Of a stretch of DNA of 64,000 bases, positions 1 to 13,336 are shown one piece after another. Every line of letters begins with the position of its first letter. Position 1 is the first letter of the stretch. Under the pieces are notes generated by a model that was not told the origin of the DNA, ran no database searches, and worked only from the letters and a program-made list of their open reading frames with translations. The position numbers were made by a program, and so were the translations under genes. Origin of the DNA: Tanytarsus gracilentus (lineage: Eukaryota; Arthropoda; Insecta; Diptera; Chironomidae); assembly GCA_038502055.1 (NCBI GenBank), contig JAXRKN010000033.1, positions 992,001 through 1,056,000 on the forward strand. Direction: 5' to 3'.

Positions 1-3000
1 ATCAGGTAAAAGGTTCGAGAGAGACACGATGACAAAATATCTCATAATCGGATTACCTCATCAATAATAATACACAACACCATTTCGCCATTCGAACGCA
101 AGCTAATGGTTTTTATCGCTTCATTTCTAATCTCTCACGTTATTAATTATTTTATTTTTTTTTTAGTGAATCGAAAAAATATTAAGAGATTTTTTAAAAA
201 ACTTAATTTGAATTTAATTTTTTTAAATATTTTTACATCTCACAATATAAGAAGTTAAACATTGCCACTTATACGGCAGTCACATCTTTAAGTGATTATT
301 TCGATACCTTTTTAATGCCCTTGCTGCTTGTTACCGCCAACTAAGTTATGATTGATTGATTCGCAGACGATCATCAACGACGTCGGCACTCAACGCTTTA
401 TGAAATTAGACTTAAGAAGCGAAAAGAAAAAAGACAAGGAGCGCAATAATGTCGAGTTTGTGCGGTAAAAGCTCAAAAGGCGCAGAAAAAAGTTAATAAT
501 TGATTTGCAGCGTGTGTGGCATGAACATAATCGCATGCAAATTTAATCTGAATTGATTTTCCCTCCAGGTTGGGAAATTTTTTGATTACTAAATTAATTA
601 ACATTCAGTTTTTGATTGACATTCGAGCTGATGGTGGCAGCAATGAGCTTTCAAGTGAATAAAATTATAATCTAATTTTGCCACGAGAGATTTTTGATTT
701 CACACGGGAGGCATTTTGAGTGTCAATTAGGCATTAATTTATGGTGAGAGTTACAATTGTGATTGAAGCAAAAAGGGGTGGAAATTTTTGGAAGAAATTA
801 TCAAGATTCTAATTTTTTTTTAAAATTATTTTAACTTCAATTCTCCACCCCTTGATCTCATCATTCTTTCACCTTCAAAATAATTGATGAATTCTTTTTT
901 AATTCACATCAAGCCTCATAAATTGCTAATTTTCTTCTCTTTGAGACGTTTTCATCCATTTTTCTTATGAAATATTCAAACACACTCAAAATAACCATTT
1001 TAACGTGCTTTGACTGCGCCTTAGAAAATAAAAATTTGTTCAACGTATTTCATATTCATCATTATGCGTTTTTTTATAAAACAAAAGCCGAGGAAGAAGA
1101 ATTTATGAATGGAGCGGGTTAAAAGATGCCGCCATGGCTTGGAGCTAATTTTGGCAAAAAACATGGAAACGCCATTAATTGAGATAGATTTTCAAGATCG
1201 ATGAAATTGATTTTTAAATCGCTTGTTTGATCTTTAAAAATTTGTTGGAGATTTCAGGCGATTTTTATCGATATGAATTAAATTTTTTTGGAACGTTTTG
1301 TGGGTGGTTGAAATTGAGTTTATGATAAAACTATATTTTAGTCATTTTAAGCGATTAAACAACTTTAGGTACCTAGTTTGTTTAAAATTTTTCTGTCCCT
1401 CACAACGCATAAAATTATGACCCGATTAACACGATAAAAAATTATTTTAATCAAATTATAAAAATTCAGAAAATTTATCAAAATGGAAAAAAATATTTAT
1501 CAACAGAAAAATTAAATTACAAAATAAAAAAAGTGCCGCAAAATAGTTTCATAATTGTATTTTATTTCAAAAATTCCGCTTAAACTTTTATCTCACCAAA
1601 ATTATTCTAAAATTTAAGTAATTAAAAACTATAAAAACTCAATTTTACTAAACAACAAAAAATTTATCACTCGCATAACGTCAAAGTAAAAAATATAAAA
1701 AATGATAAAATTTATCACAGAAAATTATTTTTCCTATTACTCTATTATACACATCAGTTTTTGTCATCAAATTTGTATCGTTATAGTTGTAGCAAGAGAT
1801 AAGCTTCATATCATCCCCATTATACACACAAATAAACAAGTTTTTATCGCGAAATATTAAAAATATCTTTGCATATATCCCTCGACTTTTTACAAAGGAG
1901 AGCATGCTCGCATAGTGTGAGCTTTAATCGTAAGCTTTGATATTAAAAAATATGAAAAATTGCTTCCATTATAACGCCATTACTCACTTTATGATAAGCG
2001 CATTAGTGAAGAAGAAAACTAGAGAGCTTGAAAATGTTTCATATTCATTTTTTTTATGGGGACTCATGCGATGATATTTTTAGCACGTTGGTAGTAAACA
2101 GAAATAAATAGAAAAAAATTTACGATCGAGAACCTTTTTTCACCGTAGGTATAACTACAGCAGCTAGTGACGCTTCAAACAGCCACACAAATCACCGCAC
2201 AGGAGATCCTGAGACGAAGAACAATAAAACCCGTAGGCATTGCATGCCCTCTCAGTGTCTTTACGACACTTTTTATTAATTTATTGCTCAACATATTATT
2301 GAGGAACATGAATGGCCATGAAGAAGAGGAGAAAAAAGGTATAACGAGGAGAGAGAACAAAAAAATTGGAATTTCATGTTTTTGGCGACAAATTTCCGGT
2401 TGTTGTTTTGCAGCAAACGTTACTTCTTAAGTGTTTTCTTTTATTGTTCTCTCTTTTTTCACTCAATATTATATGGCTCAATTAAGAGCTTTTATATCCG
2501 AACATCATCAAGATCGTGAAATTCATTAATTTTTTTTCCTGCCTTCTTTTCAACACAATGGACATCAATTTTCAATCAATTACGGTTAATGTCGTTGAAT
2601 TTTTAAAAGCATAAAAGATTTTTTAAATATGTTCAAATTTAAATTTGGGATTTGAACCTGAAGTTTTTTTTAATGAATGTTGAAAATTTTTGACACCCCG
2701 AAAAAAAATAATAAATTTAAATTTTCACAAGAACTTTTTATAGGAGTCACTTAACGCCGGCATCATCTCAAAGGGAAAATTCACGAGTCTCGTTTCGCGC
2801 TTGCCACACATAAATGACTCTTTCAATACATTAATTTTATTCTTCTCTCTTCTTCTCCGCAAACAAAATTTATTCATTCGCCAAAGGATGTGTCTCTCGC
2901 TCTTTTGAGTGAGCCTCTCCCGCATGTCCATTAATATCCTAATTTTTCTCCTCGAAAGGGGCATAAGCGAAGTTCTAAATTGAAATTCTCAATCAATGAT

Positions 3001-6000
3001 CAATTTAAACAAATTGTGACGCATAAAATTTGCATAATTAAGGTCTTATGTGCCGACAATTTGGCTCGAGTAAAAATTGGTTTTCGATATATTTTTTTGG
3101 AGTTTCTTCTTGTTGGAGATGTGAGTCAGACACGAAATGAATATGCATTATTATAATTGCAATCGAAGAGTGTGTTATAATGTTTCAAAAAGAGCGTATA
3201 AGAGAGAAATAAAATGGAAAGTTTTGCAATCATGAGCTGAATTGAATGCGATGAATTTGGGAGATTTTCAATAACTAATTTAATTTTATGAAATTGACTT
3301 TTTTAAAATTAAACACTAATTTTCCCCACAAGGCATTCACTATCAAATTTTTAACGCGTATTATGCGCGCACAATTAACGAACAATTTTCGTTATCTTCA
3401 TAGTCACTCAGAAAGCATTGTGATAGCTTGCTAAATTAAGTCATTAATTTCACATATGCACTTTTTAATGATACGCTAACGACAAACCGCAACGATTGTT
3501 TCGAAGTGCACCATAAAATTACGAAATTAAACTACTCACATTTAAAGTTTTCACGTTGACGATCAGCAACTAGAATTTCTCTAATTCATACACAATTTTT
3601 CAGCTCGATGTAAATAAATTGTCCATTTGCAATTTAGATTAGAGATGTAGGAAATATTTTTCAAACTTCAACTTCAATTGCTTCATTAATTTTTTACTCT
3701 CAACTTTTTTTTCCACTTGATGTATGCAAAAAAACTTTCTGCTGTAGCAATAAATTTAAAATATTTTTATATCTCTGTGTGTGGCTTTGAGAGAGAAAAA
3801 ATAGGCGAAAAATGTTAATATCAGTAAATGTCGAATTTATCTCACTTATCGAAATCTCTCATAAACTGTTTTCACCCACGCACATTTTTTTGTTCTGCTT
3901 TTTTCAAAAATCACTTTTTGTGTCAATTCACTTTTAAAATATTTTTAATATATTTTACCAAAAAAAAATGCCGAAGCTCACATTCAAAAAATGTTTGATT
4001 TTTTATCAGAGACCACAAGCAAATCGAGACCTGTACGATACGCAATCTCAACAATACTGAATCTTGTTTACTTAAGGCACAAAAGAAAACAAACAACCTC
4101 ACAATATCAACGCGACTGCCGTCTCTTTCACTCACTGAAATGTTCAAGTATAAAATTTGTGGGTAGAAGTGAGAGAACGAATATGATCATGCTGAGTGAG
4201 TGAAGGAAGAGCCAAAAATAACTAAAAACTATTCGTTTCAATTGGAGTTGGTTAGTTCTGCCTTTTTCATGGGCGTTTACTATTTTTTTCAGCCTACAGA
4301 ATAAACGTTCGAAAATAAAAGTTATTTCCATCCATTACTCATTAATTAAATAAATTTAAATTAATTGAAATTTGTTCGCTTACATTCTTGAAAAATAAAA
4401 TAAATTAAATTGTAAGAGGGATTGAGAGGAGAAGATAAAATGGCATAAAATCGAAATGATGATCGGATATATTGAAAAAGTCTGAATAATTTTAGGCACA
4501 ATCAAAAATATGTAAAGAAAATAATATTTTCAAAATAGAAAAAGAAAATAAAGATTTAAATTCAAAATAAAATCATTTTTAAAGATTTAAAGATTTATTA
4601 CTCAATTTTCAAATTTCTCAACAGGAATAAAATCCTAATTTTTGTCTCAAAAATCTCTGATTCAGATTATTTCTTTTGTAATCACCGCTATCAAGTAATT
4701 AAATCCTAAAATTATAATTTCAAAGAGAATCCTTTCCTTAGCACCGCTCAAACTTTCCTCCTTCATTAATTCCTAGAAATTAAACTTAAATTCCTAGAGT
4801 AGCAAGTTACGAGGGACATCGTCACCCAACAAATAAATTGTCTCATTTTACACTAATCTTGGGGCACTGATCTACCTGCCTAGAACACGGAACATGAAAA
4901 AAGGATAACAAAAGTTCTCAAGTGGCACCAACAACTTGATTTATGAAATCTCACACTTGTGTAAATTCCTTTTTCTCTATTTTTTTCTGTTCATTGAGAA
5001 AATTCTATTCGAATGAGTCATTAATAGAAAAAAATATCTTCTCATTATCTAGAATCTCTGCAAGACATGTAAAGAGAGAGAGAAAGTTACGCAATGTCCC
5101 ACGCTGAGGATGTCGGAGACAAAAATGCCATAAAATGTTTAAAAGATCGACTTAAATATTGAGTCATCTTGTTAGGCTTTGATTTTATTGCAAATAATTT
5201 AAACGATAACACAATCGCATTGTTTATAAAAACGGCACACATCTAAATTACCTTTACTTATATTTTATTAACAAGTTCACAGATTAACTCATACATTTAT
5301 GATAGCGGGTTTTTTTTCGGAATAATAAATGGATAATTTGCTTAAGTTTATTCACTGTCATTTAGATATTACACTCGACACGATGCTATGAGAATTATCA
5401 TTTATGAGAGTGTAAATTGTTGAGAAAAACTCTTCCAAGGTGCGATAATTTTATATTTAAACAAAATTTTGGAAGTTAATAAAATTCATTAGTTAAATAA
5501 AAGTTGAGAACTAGTTTGTGAAGTATTTAAATAAAACGTAAAGTAAATTAGAAATTTTTTGTTTTATAAAAATTCTCAAAGATTACTAGAAAAAATAAAA
5601 AAATTAATTCAAGTAAATTTCCGTTAAAATTTAAAAAAATAATTTGAAAGTTCTAAAATTTGCCAACCCCAAAATATTTTAAATTCTTTTCGTTTAAGCT
5701 TCGCATTTTCAGCGGCCATTTCACCTCTCTGGACTTACAACAAATAAAAGACCTTAATAATATTTTTATGGTTGATGTCTCTCTCTCTCTCTTCTCTCAT
5801 AAAATTTTTTAGTCAACTGTCTTATCATTTTAATTCAACCATATACATTTTAAATTCGTCGATATCGTGCGCCTCATATTGAGACACAATTTTTCAATAA
5901 ATTCATTTTTCTCCTCCCGTTTTCAATTAATAAATTTTATGATAAATGCGATTATTTTTAAATTGCCAATTTTCCTTCACGTTGATGATGTTTTATTGGC

Positions 6001-9000
6001 ACTTGCGGATGAGGTATAAAACTCTCTTTTTAAGACTTTGGGGAAAAAAATTAAATTACGGATTTTATGGCTCTTCTCATCGTCAATAAAAGTGAGACAT
6101 AAAATTATGACTTGCATGTGTTATTGTTGGCGGTAATAATAATATTTATTATTTACAACTGATAACTTTTTTTACGGTAGCACTTGATAGCGCGGAATGG
6201 CGAGTGAATGGATGAGTGGTCAGTAATGTTAAAGTATGTAATTAAGGAGATTAAGGATTATGAGTTGTGGCATGTTTAAAAGCTTGTGTAGGACTGGATT
6301 AATTTTTAGTAATGAAGTGAAAAATTAAATTTAAACGTTAAAAAATTGGCGATGACCACCAAAAAATTAATTCATAAAATATTTCATAACAATTAAAGTG
6401 CTTCTGAAATATTTTTTTCAATTCTTCAACCAACATCAAATTAATTTTTGTTCGAGTTAATAAATTTTAGAGTTATCTCTCGCCGGCATTTAAAAAGTAA
6501 TAATTCAGTCTCCGAATGGACTGGCAGAATTTTAGCTCTATAATTTTTTTCTATAAAGAATTCCATTAAAAATAGTAATTTATGTAGTTGAGTAGAACTT
6601 TACCTCTGAGTTGGTTGCAGAAGTAATTAAGAAAGTTCATAGAATATTCAAACAAAGTTCCATAAATTTTTCTCTCTCAACAAAAATTATTACTGAATGG
6701 TATTTCCATTAATGGAAAATGTATAAAGCCATTAATAAATTATTATTAAAATCACGATGAAAAAAGATGGATTTAGAAGTGAAGTTAGATTAATAGGGGA
6801 GGAGTCGTTCTTGTGGAACTCCATCGTCCATGAAATTTCTTATTGTTCTCTTTTTTATTTTTCATGATCAAAGAATATCAAAAAAAGAAAGAGAAAAAAT
6901 TTCCCCCACCATCAGCGACCGAAAAAGCACGCTGGCAAAAGAGAAGCAATTAAGGCGTTGATGATGTTCACGAATGTCTGATAATCGCTTTAAATAAAAG
7001 CAATTTCAAGTTTCCCTCACATGCTCACAGTCGACAATAAATTTTAAAGTCTCTTTCTTCTCTTCTTGTGTTCTTTTGCAAAAGAGAGAGAGAGAAACTG
7101 CCAAAGTCGGGATTGCGCAAAAGAAGGCAAAAAAAAAGAGATAATGGAAAAATTCTTTTATGTCGCATAAAAGGAGGAAGGCAGAGAAAGAAAAGAGTTA
7201 AAAGCATCATATATTATTTCCCATTCTTTTCCACATTGCACACGACCACAAAATAGTGAGAGATTATATTTGCCGACTGCACAATGTCCACTGATTTATT
7301 TTCATCGCAATTTGAAATTGATTTTTTTGCCTTGTTTCGCTTTGAAATCAAAGCGTAAAAGCGCGCGTAAATTAAAGGCACGGCTGAAATTATTTTAAAT
7401 CAATTACAAATTAATTTTCTTCGTGCGGAATTTTAAGGTCGATAAATCAGCGAATGCGTTTATGGGTGCGATGGTGGATAAAAGTTGCACAAAACAAAGC
7501 CAAAAAAGGCAGACTAACATTTAAAAAAAGGTTTTGAGAAAAAAATCTTCCTTAAATATTTTAAAAAGCAGACGAAGCAGCTCTTTTATGACCTTTCTTT
7601 TCATGCACTTTTAGAGTGCATCTATGAGAGTCTACGGATGTGATTTATGACATTTTTCAAGTGCGCATGCAGCAGCAGACATATCATGTGCATCTTACCA
7701 CTTTCCCATTACAGATTCAATAATTTGTCATTGAAGGTACTTGAGATTCTCAATCTTTGGGAAAATTCTTCTCATCTGCATTTCAAAGTTCATTTACCCT
7801 CACTTCAAAAGAAAACCAATGTAATAAAAAATTAATAATTCTGATGCACGAATGAATGTGCATTAATTCAGAGAATAATTTGTCCATTTAAGACAAACAC
7901 ACATGAGAGACTAAATTTATTACTGGATTAAATTGCCAATAACCTCAAGAGAGTTATCATTTTATTTTTTCTCCGATGTCGGCATTCTTCCAAAAAAAGA
8001 GTTTTTTAAGAAAATCAAGAAAACAGTGAATAATCTCCAATCAATCCGATCTGTTAAACATGTTTTTATTCTGTTCCACCATCTCATCGAAAGGGGGAAT
8101 AAAAATTAGTTGACCAAAAGGAGTGAAAACTTTAAAAAAAATTACAAAAAATATTTGAAATTATTTTTTAAAAAAAATTAAGAAATAAAACTTACAAAAA
8201 AAATATTCGACCCTTGAATATTTCGAAACCAGTGCGCGCGCCGTTTAATTTCAATTTTCCATTTAAATTCCAAAAAAGCCAAGAACATTCAACATGCACC
8301 CATTAGTGGATGTCTTATGCTGTCGGCGGTATTCTTCCTTACCCATGAATGAAATGGCGCCAAAATATTTAAATTTCTCTTCACTCTCTTTCTATGCACC
8401 GGCAACAAAAAACCGATGAGCATGTGACATAAAAGAAAAGTAGTTTTTATGACTTTTTTCTAAAAAAAATAAATTTTACGACTTTTTTGTTCTTTCGAGG
8501 AACGATCGTAAAAAAATGTGAAGTGAAAGTTACCAGAAACTATGAAGAATCCACTTGAGAGTCAGAATCTATATAATGAGTAATTATGATGCTCGTAATC
8601 CTTTTACCCTATAAAGAACAAAACTCAGACGAGAGGCGAACAAAAAAAATCGGACTAGAAATTCTCCATGGCGACAAACTTGACATTTTTATTTTTCTCT
8701 TTCTAACACAATCCATTAAATGACAATAAAAAGTTTAGTTCTAGGCGAAGGAACAGTTTCTGAATCATCACTTTGGAATGTTTCTTTACAACATTTTTTT
8801 ATTTTGGCTGTCTTTCATACACGTATGTTGAGGTATTTTAAAATGCACAGAAAAATTTCTTACTTCTAAAAAAGTTTCTCGTTTTTTAAAAAGAGCTTAA
8901 TCCTGATTTATTATACAATTTCTAAAGTGACTTTTTAAGAGAATAAAATGGAAAAATACTGCTGGCGAAGAGTCAATGGATTGGAGAACTTTGAAGTTTG

Positions 9001-9328
9001 GGTGAAATTTTTCAAATATTTTGAACTTTAGGAAATTTTAACAATGTCTTTTAATTCCAGGAAATGAAAGAATTCTTCAATAAATTTCACCCGAAACTTT
9101 GTATAAAATTCACCAAATTGACAATTTCTTCTTTACACTTTTTTTTGGCACAATTCACTTCGTGTTACACATTTTTATATTTACATGACTTGGCACTTAA
9201 ATTTCACTCGCATGCTAATGAAATGACCCGATTAAAGAGTGAGGACTTAAAAATTTTGTAAAAAATTCCCACTCAAATTTTTTCGGTCAGAAATTATTAA
9301 TTAATTACAAGCCATTACAATAATCATC
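1..9328. other. Non-coding AT-rich stretch
   Basis: No coding region could be supported. The longest open frames (such as 87 codons at 2167-2430 +) have low-complexity translations, no domain and no plausible splice partners. The DNA is rich in A/T runs and short CT/GA tracts (for example 5779-5796 and 7081-7096). It may be the downstream flank of the GATAe gene, or intron of a gene outside the window. No tRNA, rRNA or transposon was recognised. Confidence 0.6.
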
Positions 9329-11678
9329 TTAATTCTGTCGATCAGCGACACTCGTCTGAATGACACCTTGACTCGATGACGTGGGCGGCATTTCATGGCG
9401 ATGATCAATCGTTATCGATGATGAAAGGCTAAAAAATTCGCTCTATTTTATCGGTACGATAATGACGAGAAAATTTAGCAAAAAAGACTTACGGCGCATG
9501 ACGATGTGCTTGCGACACATTAATGTAGTGTTCATGGGCAGGCAAAGGTTGGGCTGTGACGTGCATTTCATGATGAGGCATTTGAATTTGCGATGGAAGC
9601 ATGGGTGGTAGAATTTTTTCTAAATCAAATTAGAAATGAATTCAATTAGCGAAAGTGAAAAGGGTGAAAATAAATTTGGTAATTGACAGAGATACAAGAT
9701 GTAAAAAATTTTTAATTAATTTCACCTAAATAAAAATCCTTACCCATCGGCTTGATAGGAGTTTGTGCCTTAGGTTTTCGCTTTCTCGTCTGAATTCCAT
9801 CCTTCTTCATTGTCAATGGACGCGGAACGTTGTGTAGCTTATAATAAAGCCCGCATGCATTACAAACGGGCTCACCCTGACTGTTGCGGCGCCAGAGCGT
9901 TGTTGTTGTCGTATTACAATTATTACAACTTAAACCACTTCTTCTGTTGCCCGCAGCCTGCGCCGCCAAAAGTATTGAAGTGGAAAGAAAGGAGAAGAGG
10001 AGAAGAAAGAAAATACACACACATTAGATATCAATCTCCGTATACATTTTAAATCAATTAATGTCGGAATAGATAATTACAGTTGATGGCGCTTTTGGTT
10101 TCGGGAGGCGATTAGGTGGACGTGGAACAGGGTTTTGCTTATTGTACACGGCACATCGATTGCACAAAGCATGTCCCGTTGCTAAATCACGACGCCATAT
10201 CGGTGTATCGCTGCTCGCACAATTGACACACTCGCGAACCTCATTCGGCATCATTGAAGGATCGTAACCTTCGGCTGGCTGCAATGCACTGATGGGCCAT
10301 TGGTGATGACCATTTGTAGCTGTCATATAATCCGACTGAGCGTTCTCAACAATTATGGTTCCGCCAAAACCCTTCAAAAAATTAAAAAATCCGTTAAAAA
10401 TATATTTGAAATTTGAATCTTGTAAATCCGTTAAAAATTCACTCACGGGATTATAATCAATAGCACCCGGCCATCCATACTGATCGGATTTATAGTAGAC
10501 TTGAGGCGGTGACGTTTGCATGGAATTATTTTCGTACACTTGAGAGTAATGTGGTGGTTGATGTTTAGCTAAAAGTTGTAGAAAAACTTTAATGTCCTTA
10601 AAGTTAATTGAGAATTTTGTAACTCACCCTTGTAAAGGACAGGACTGCTCGGATGATAGATGTACGGTCCACCCTCTTTTGATGTAGATGTCGGCAGGTA
10701 TGTAAATCCATTACTATTTGTCGGTTGATAGCTCTCAGATGTAATGTAATAGGAACTTTGTGATGAGCCGACTGTCTCTAAATTCGTGTAATGAACTTTC
10801 GTCTCATTTGACTGCTGATCCGACTGAATTGAACCCTGTTCACCCTGCTGTTGTTGTTGCTGTTGCTGTTGTGAGTGTTCTGCCTCATAGATTTGCAGCT
10901 CTTGCGGTGGATTTTCAGACTTTAATGTCACTTCACGCTGTAGATGCGGGTTATGCGAGGACGGAAGTCCATGATAAGCAATTCTATGATGATGGTGATG
11001 ATATCTCTCGGGTGTCTCCGTATAACGAATTGTCGCATTTGGTAGATATCGCGTCTGTTCATCATTATTGTTCTTCAACTCAACATAAACCGTTTGCGGC
11101 TCACCATTAACGACACTGATTGTCGGATGTTCTTTTTCGGCAATGAGAATGTCACGTTTTAGTAAATTTTCCGGTTGGTTAATTGTTATTATTCCACCCG
11201 GAGATGGTTCGTAGGTGTAGACATTTTGACCGTCGCCTGATGCTGTTAGTTGAAATTGCTCATAGTGTTCGGGAAGGTCTTGTTGACCTACAGCAATTTC
11301 ACGAATGTGACCCTGAGTTGTGATCATTCGTTGTCGAGTTGCAATCACAGTTCCCGAATGAGGCAGCGGTGCCGAAGATGTCACTATTGTCTCGTGCACT
11401 GTCACTGGTGGCGATGACGAGTTCTGGTGATGATGATGGTGATGAGGAGGATGCAATGGATGAAGTTGCGGAGGTTGTTGTTGATGCTGTTGTTGTTGTT
11501 GTTGCTGCTGATGTTGAGCTGTGATGACGGCTGTGGGAATGATCGTCACATGATCTTTTGATATCTTTTCAACTTTCACTGCCTCACCATTGGCATCAGT
11601 CTGCGCTAAAACTCGCTCAACCGTAACACTCTCATTTGCCTTTTGCTCCACGGATAATTCTGGTTGTTGTGTGTCCAT
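9329..11678 (-). CDS. GATAe: GATA zinc-finger transcription factor with degenerate N-finger, probably GATAe
   Basis: Six coding exons can be joined in phase: 11678-10628, 10568-10447, 10371-10081, 9957-9744, 9619-9493 and 9428-9329, giving 634 residues. Residues 1-350 are disordered, with a glutamine run near 75-92 and two histidine runs. A degenerate N-finger lies at 439-464 (CVNC...CNRC, 18 instead of 17 residues between the cysteine pairs). The C-finger at 499-523 (CNNC...CNAC, with TLWRRN) is canonical and is followed by the basic tail RKRKPK. The C-finger should bind GATA DNA sites in the nucleus. Being next to and on the same strand as the serpent-like gene, as in other flies, and having a degenerate N-finger favour GATAe, an endoderm/gut regulator; this is inference. 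The ATG follows a good splice acceptor directly, so a 5' non-coding exon is likely. A pannier orthologue is unlikely because the N-finger is degenerate. Confidence 0.82.
10081..10371 (-). other. GATAe N-finger exon, skippable in frame
   Basis: This 291-nt exon encodes the whole N-terminal finger, starts and ends in phase 0, and has an acceptor at 10373-10372 and a donor GTAATT at 10080-10075. Leaving it out joins residue 391 to the C-finger exon without a frameshift, giving a C-finger-only protein of 537 residues. Whether it is skipped cannot be told from the sequence. Confidence 0.55.
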
Positions 11679-12133
11679 CTGAAGATGTAAAAATAGACTA
11701 AAGTCATGAATGGATTTTTTTAAATTTCTCAAATGTGTCACATTTTAAATATTGACACAAACATCGGTGTTATGAGCTTCGAAGAGAGCTCATACAAATC
11801 ATTTTTTGTAGCATTTCCCATTGTTTGCTCTCTTGTGTTTCCTAACAATTTCATTCGACGTGCGCGCGAGAGAGAGACCCGACACAGAATTTGCTTTAGA
11901 CTTTTTATAGTTTTTCTCGCTCTCATGCAAATAAACGTCAAAGGTGATTTCCAGATTTCATGTGTCATGCACCCAACCTTATTGTGTGTGTGACTTGCAA
12001 AATAGTAAGAAAAGGTACGCTAATTCTTAGAAGAAATCAAGTCGATTATTTTGAGATGGCACACGCTAATTATCGTGGGAAGTCATAAAAAAAAGCAAGA
12101 GATGGAAATTCTTATAAAAATTTATTTCCAAAT
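11679..12133. other. GATAe upstream flank
   Basis: On the minus strand a branch/pyrimidine/AG motif runs into the GATAe ATG at 11678, so the promoter and at least one 5' UTR exon should lie further up, at or beyond this stretch. No TATA/initiator pair was convincing. A GA tract at 11868-11877 is the only other structure noted. A transposon copy begins at about 12134. Confidence 0.4.
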
Positions 12134-13336
12134 TATAGCTCCGCTATATATTAATTTTGGATTTCTCCAAAACCAGTTTTCGGCCCCTAGTGCCAAGACA
12201 TTACATTGTGCAATATCAAAACATATACTCAAATGATAGGCCTAGCCAAACCCTACAAACCAGCGAAAACAGATTTGAAATCGGTTGCTCCTACGAGGAG
12301 TTAGAGCCATTTAAGTCATCTTACTTTCTCACTTTCTCACTTTCTTACTTTCTTACTTTCTTACTTTCTTACGATCTTAGTGAACGCCGTATCTCAAGAA
12401 CGGCTGGTCGGATTTGACTCGGGTTTGTGGCTAAAGATCGGGTTTTGGTTCTAGTTGTGCAAGAAGTATTTAGTTTTGAGGTATGACCCTCTAAGGACCG
12501 TCCTTGAGTGCAAAAAGGTCCTTTTTCATACAAATTTTTACTTATATGGCTTCATGGGTATCGTTGAACTCGTAATTGCATCAGGAATCGATTGGCATTG
12601 ATGATTTTTGAGGAATGTCCATCATGGCCGCCCAGGAGTGCCACTAATGTCCATTTTTCAGAACTATGGCTTCATGGGTATCGTTGAACTCGTAATTGCA
12701 TCAGGAATCGATTGGCATTGATGATTTTTGAGGAATGTCCATCATGGCCGCCCAGGAGTGCCACTAATGTCCATTTTTCAGAACTATGGCTTCATGGGTA
12801 TCGTTGAACTCGTGATTGGATTAGAAATCGATTGGCATTGATGATTTTTGAGGAATGTCTATCATGGCCGGCCAGGAGTGCCACTAATGTCCATTTTTCA
12901 GAACTATGGCTTCATGGGTTTCGTTGAACTCGTGATTGGATTAGGAATCGATTGGCATTGATGTTTTTTGAGGAATGTCTATCATGGTCGACCAGGAGTG
13001 CCACTAATGCCCATTTTTCAGAACCATGGCTTCATGTATCTCGTTGAACTCGTGATTGGATTAGAAATCGATTGGAATTGATGTTTTTCGAGGAATGTCC
13101 ATTATGAACGGACAGGAGTGCCACTAATGTCCATTTTTCAGAACTATGGCTTCATGGGTATCGTTAAACTCGTGATTGGATTAGAAATCGATTGACATTG
13201 ATAATTTTTGAGGAATGTCCATCATGGTCGGTCAGTAGCGCCACTAATGCTCATTGCGCTAATCAACAGGGGGTACTAATCTAATACAGCGGAGCTATTG
13301 GAAATGGCAACGCCGTTTGCAGACCCATCTTGTTTT
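12134..13336 (+). mobile_element. Non-autonomous Helentron-like element (HINE/DINE-1 type), copy 1
   Basis: This copy shares both boundaries with the copy at 58615-59680, about 95% identical in the first 200 bases. Order: a 5' motif ATAGCTCCGCT near 12135, a unique block, an ACTTTCTY microsatellite at 12319-12371, a second unique block, six tandem ~120-bp units (12545-13251), the inverse motif AGCGGAGCTAT near 13288-13298, a GCAAC/GTTTGC hairpin near 13309, and an end in CTTGTTTT. Subterminal inverted repeats, microsatellite core, internal minisatellite and a 3' hairpin are the layout described for Helentron-associated interspersed elements. It codes for nothing and must be mobilised in trans. 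No target-site duplication is clear. Exact ends are uncertain by a few bases. Confidence 0.72.
12545..13251 (+). repeat. Six-unit 120-bp minisatellite inside transposon copy 1
   Basis: Units start at 12545, 12665, 12785, 12905, 13025 and 13145, each opening with TATGGCTTCATG or a close variant, with an exact 120-bp period. Units 1 and 2 are identical over 116 bases, while the later ones carry scattered substitutions, so the first pair looks like the newest duplication. Confidence 0.95.

Noticed and set aside
2167..2430. 87-codon open frame at the left end
   Set aside because: Chance frame; overlaps an antisense frame of similar quality and shows no codon bias.
10447..11678. GATA gene at 9-12 kb as serpent, and the one at 22-34 kb as GATAe
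   Set aside because: Considered, but the gene at 22-34 kb has the canonical N-finger on an exclusive exon, the known Serpent design, while this one has a degenerate N-finger.
12157..12417. Open frame in the transposon
   Set aside because: It spans the microsatellite, is not kept in the second copy, and resembles no transposase, helicase or Rep protein.
12545..13251. CRISPR-like array
   Set aside because: The 120-bp units are contiguous, without unique spacers, and the setting is an animal transposon.
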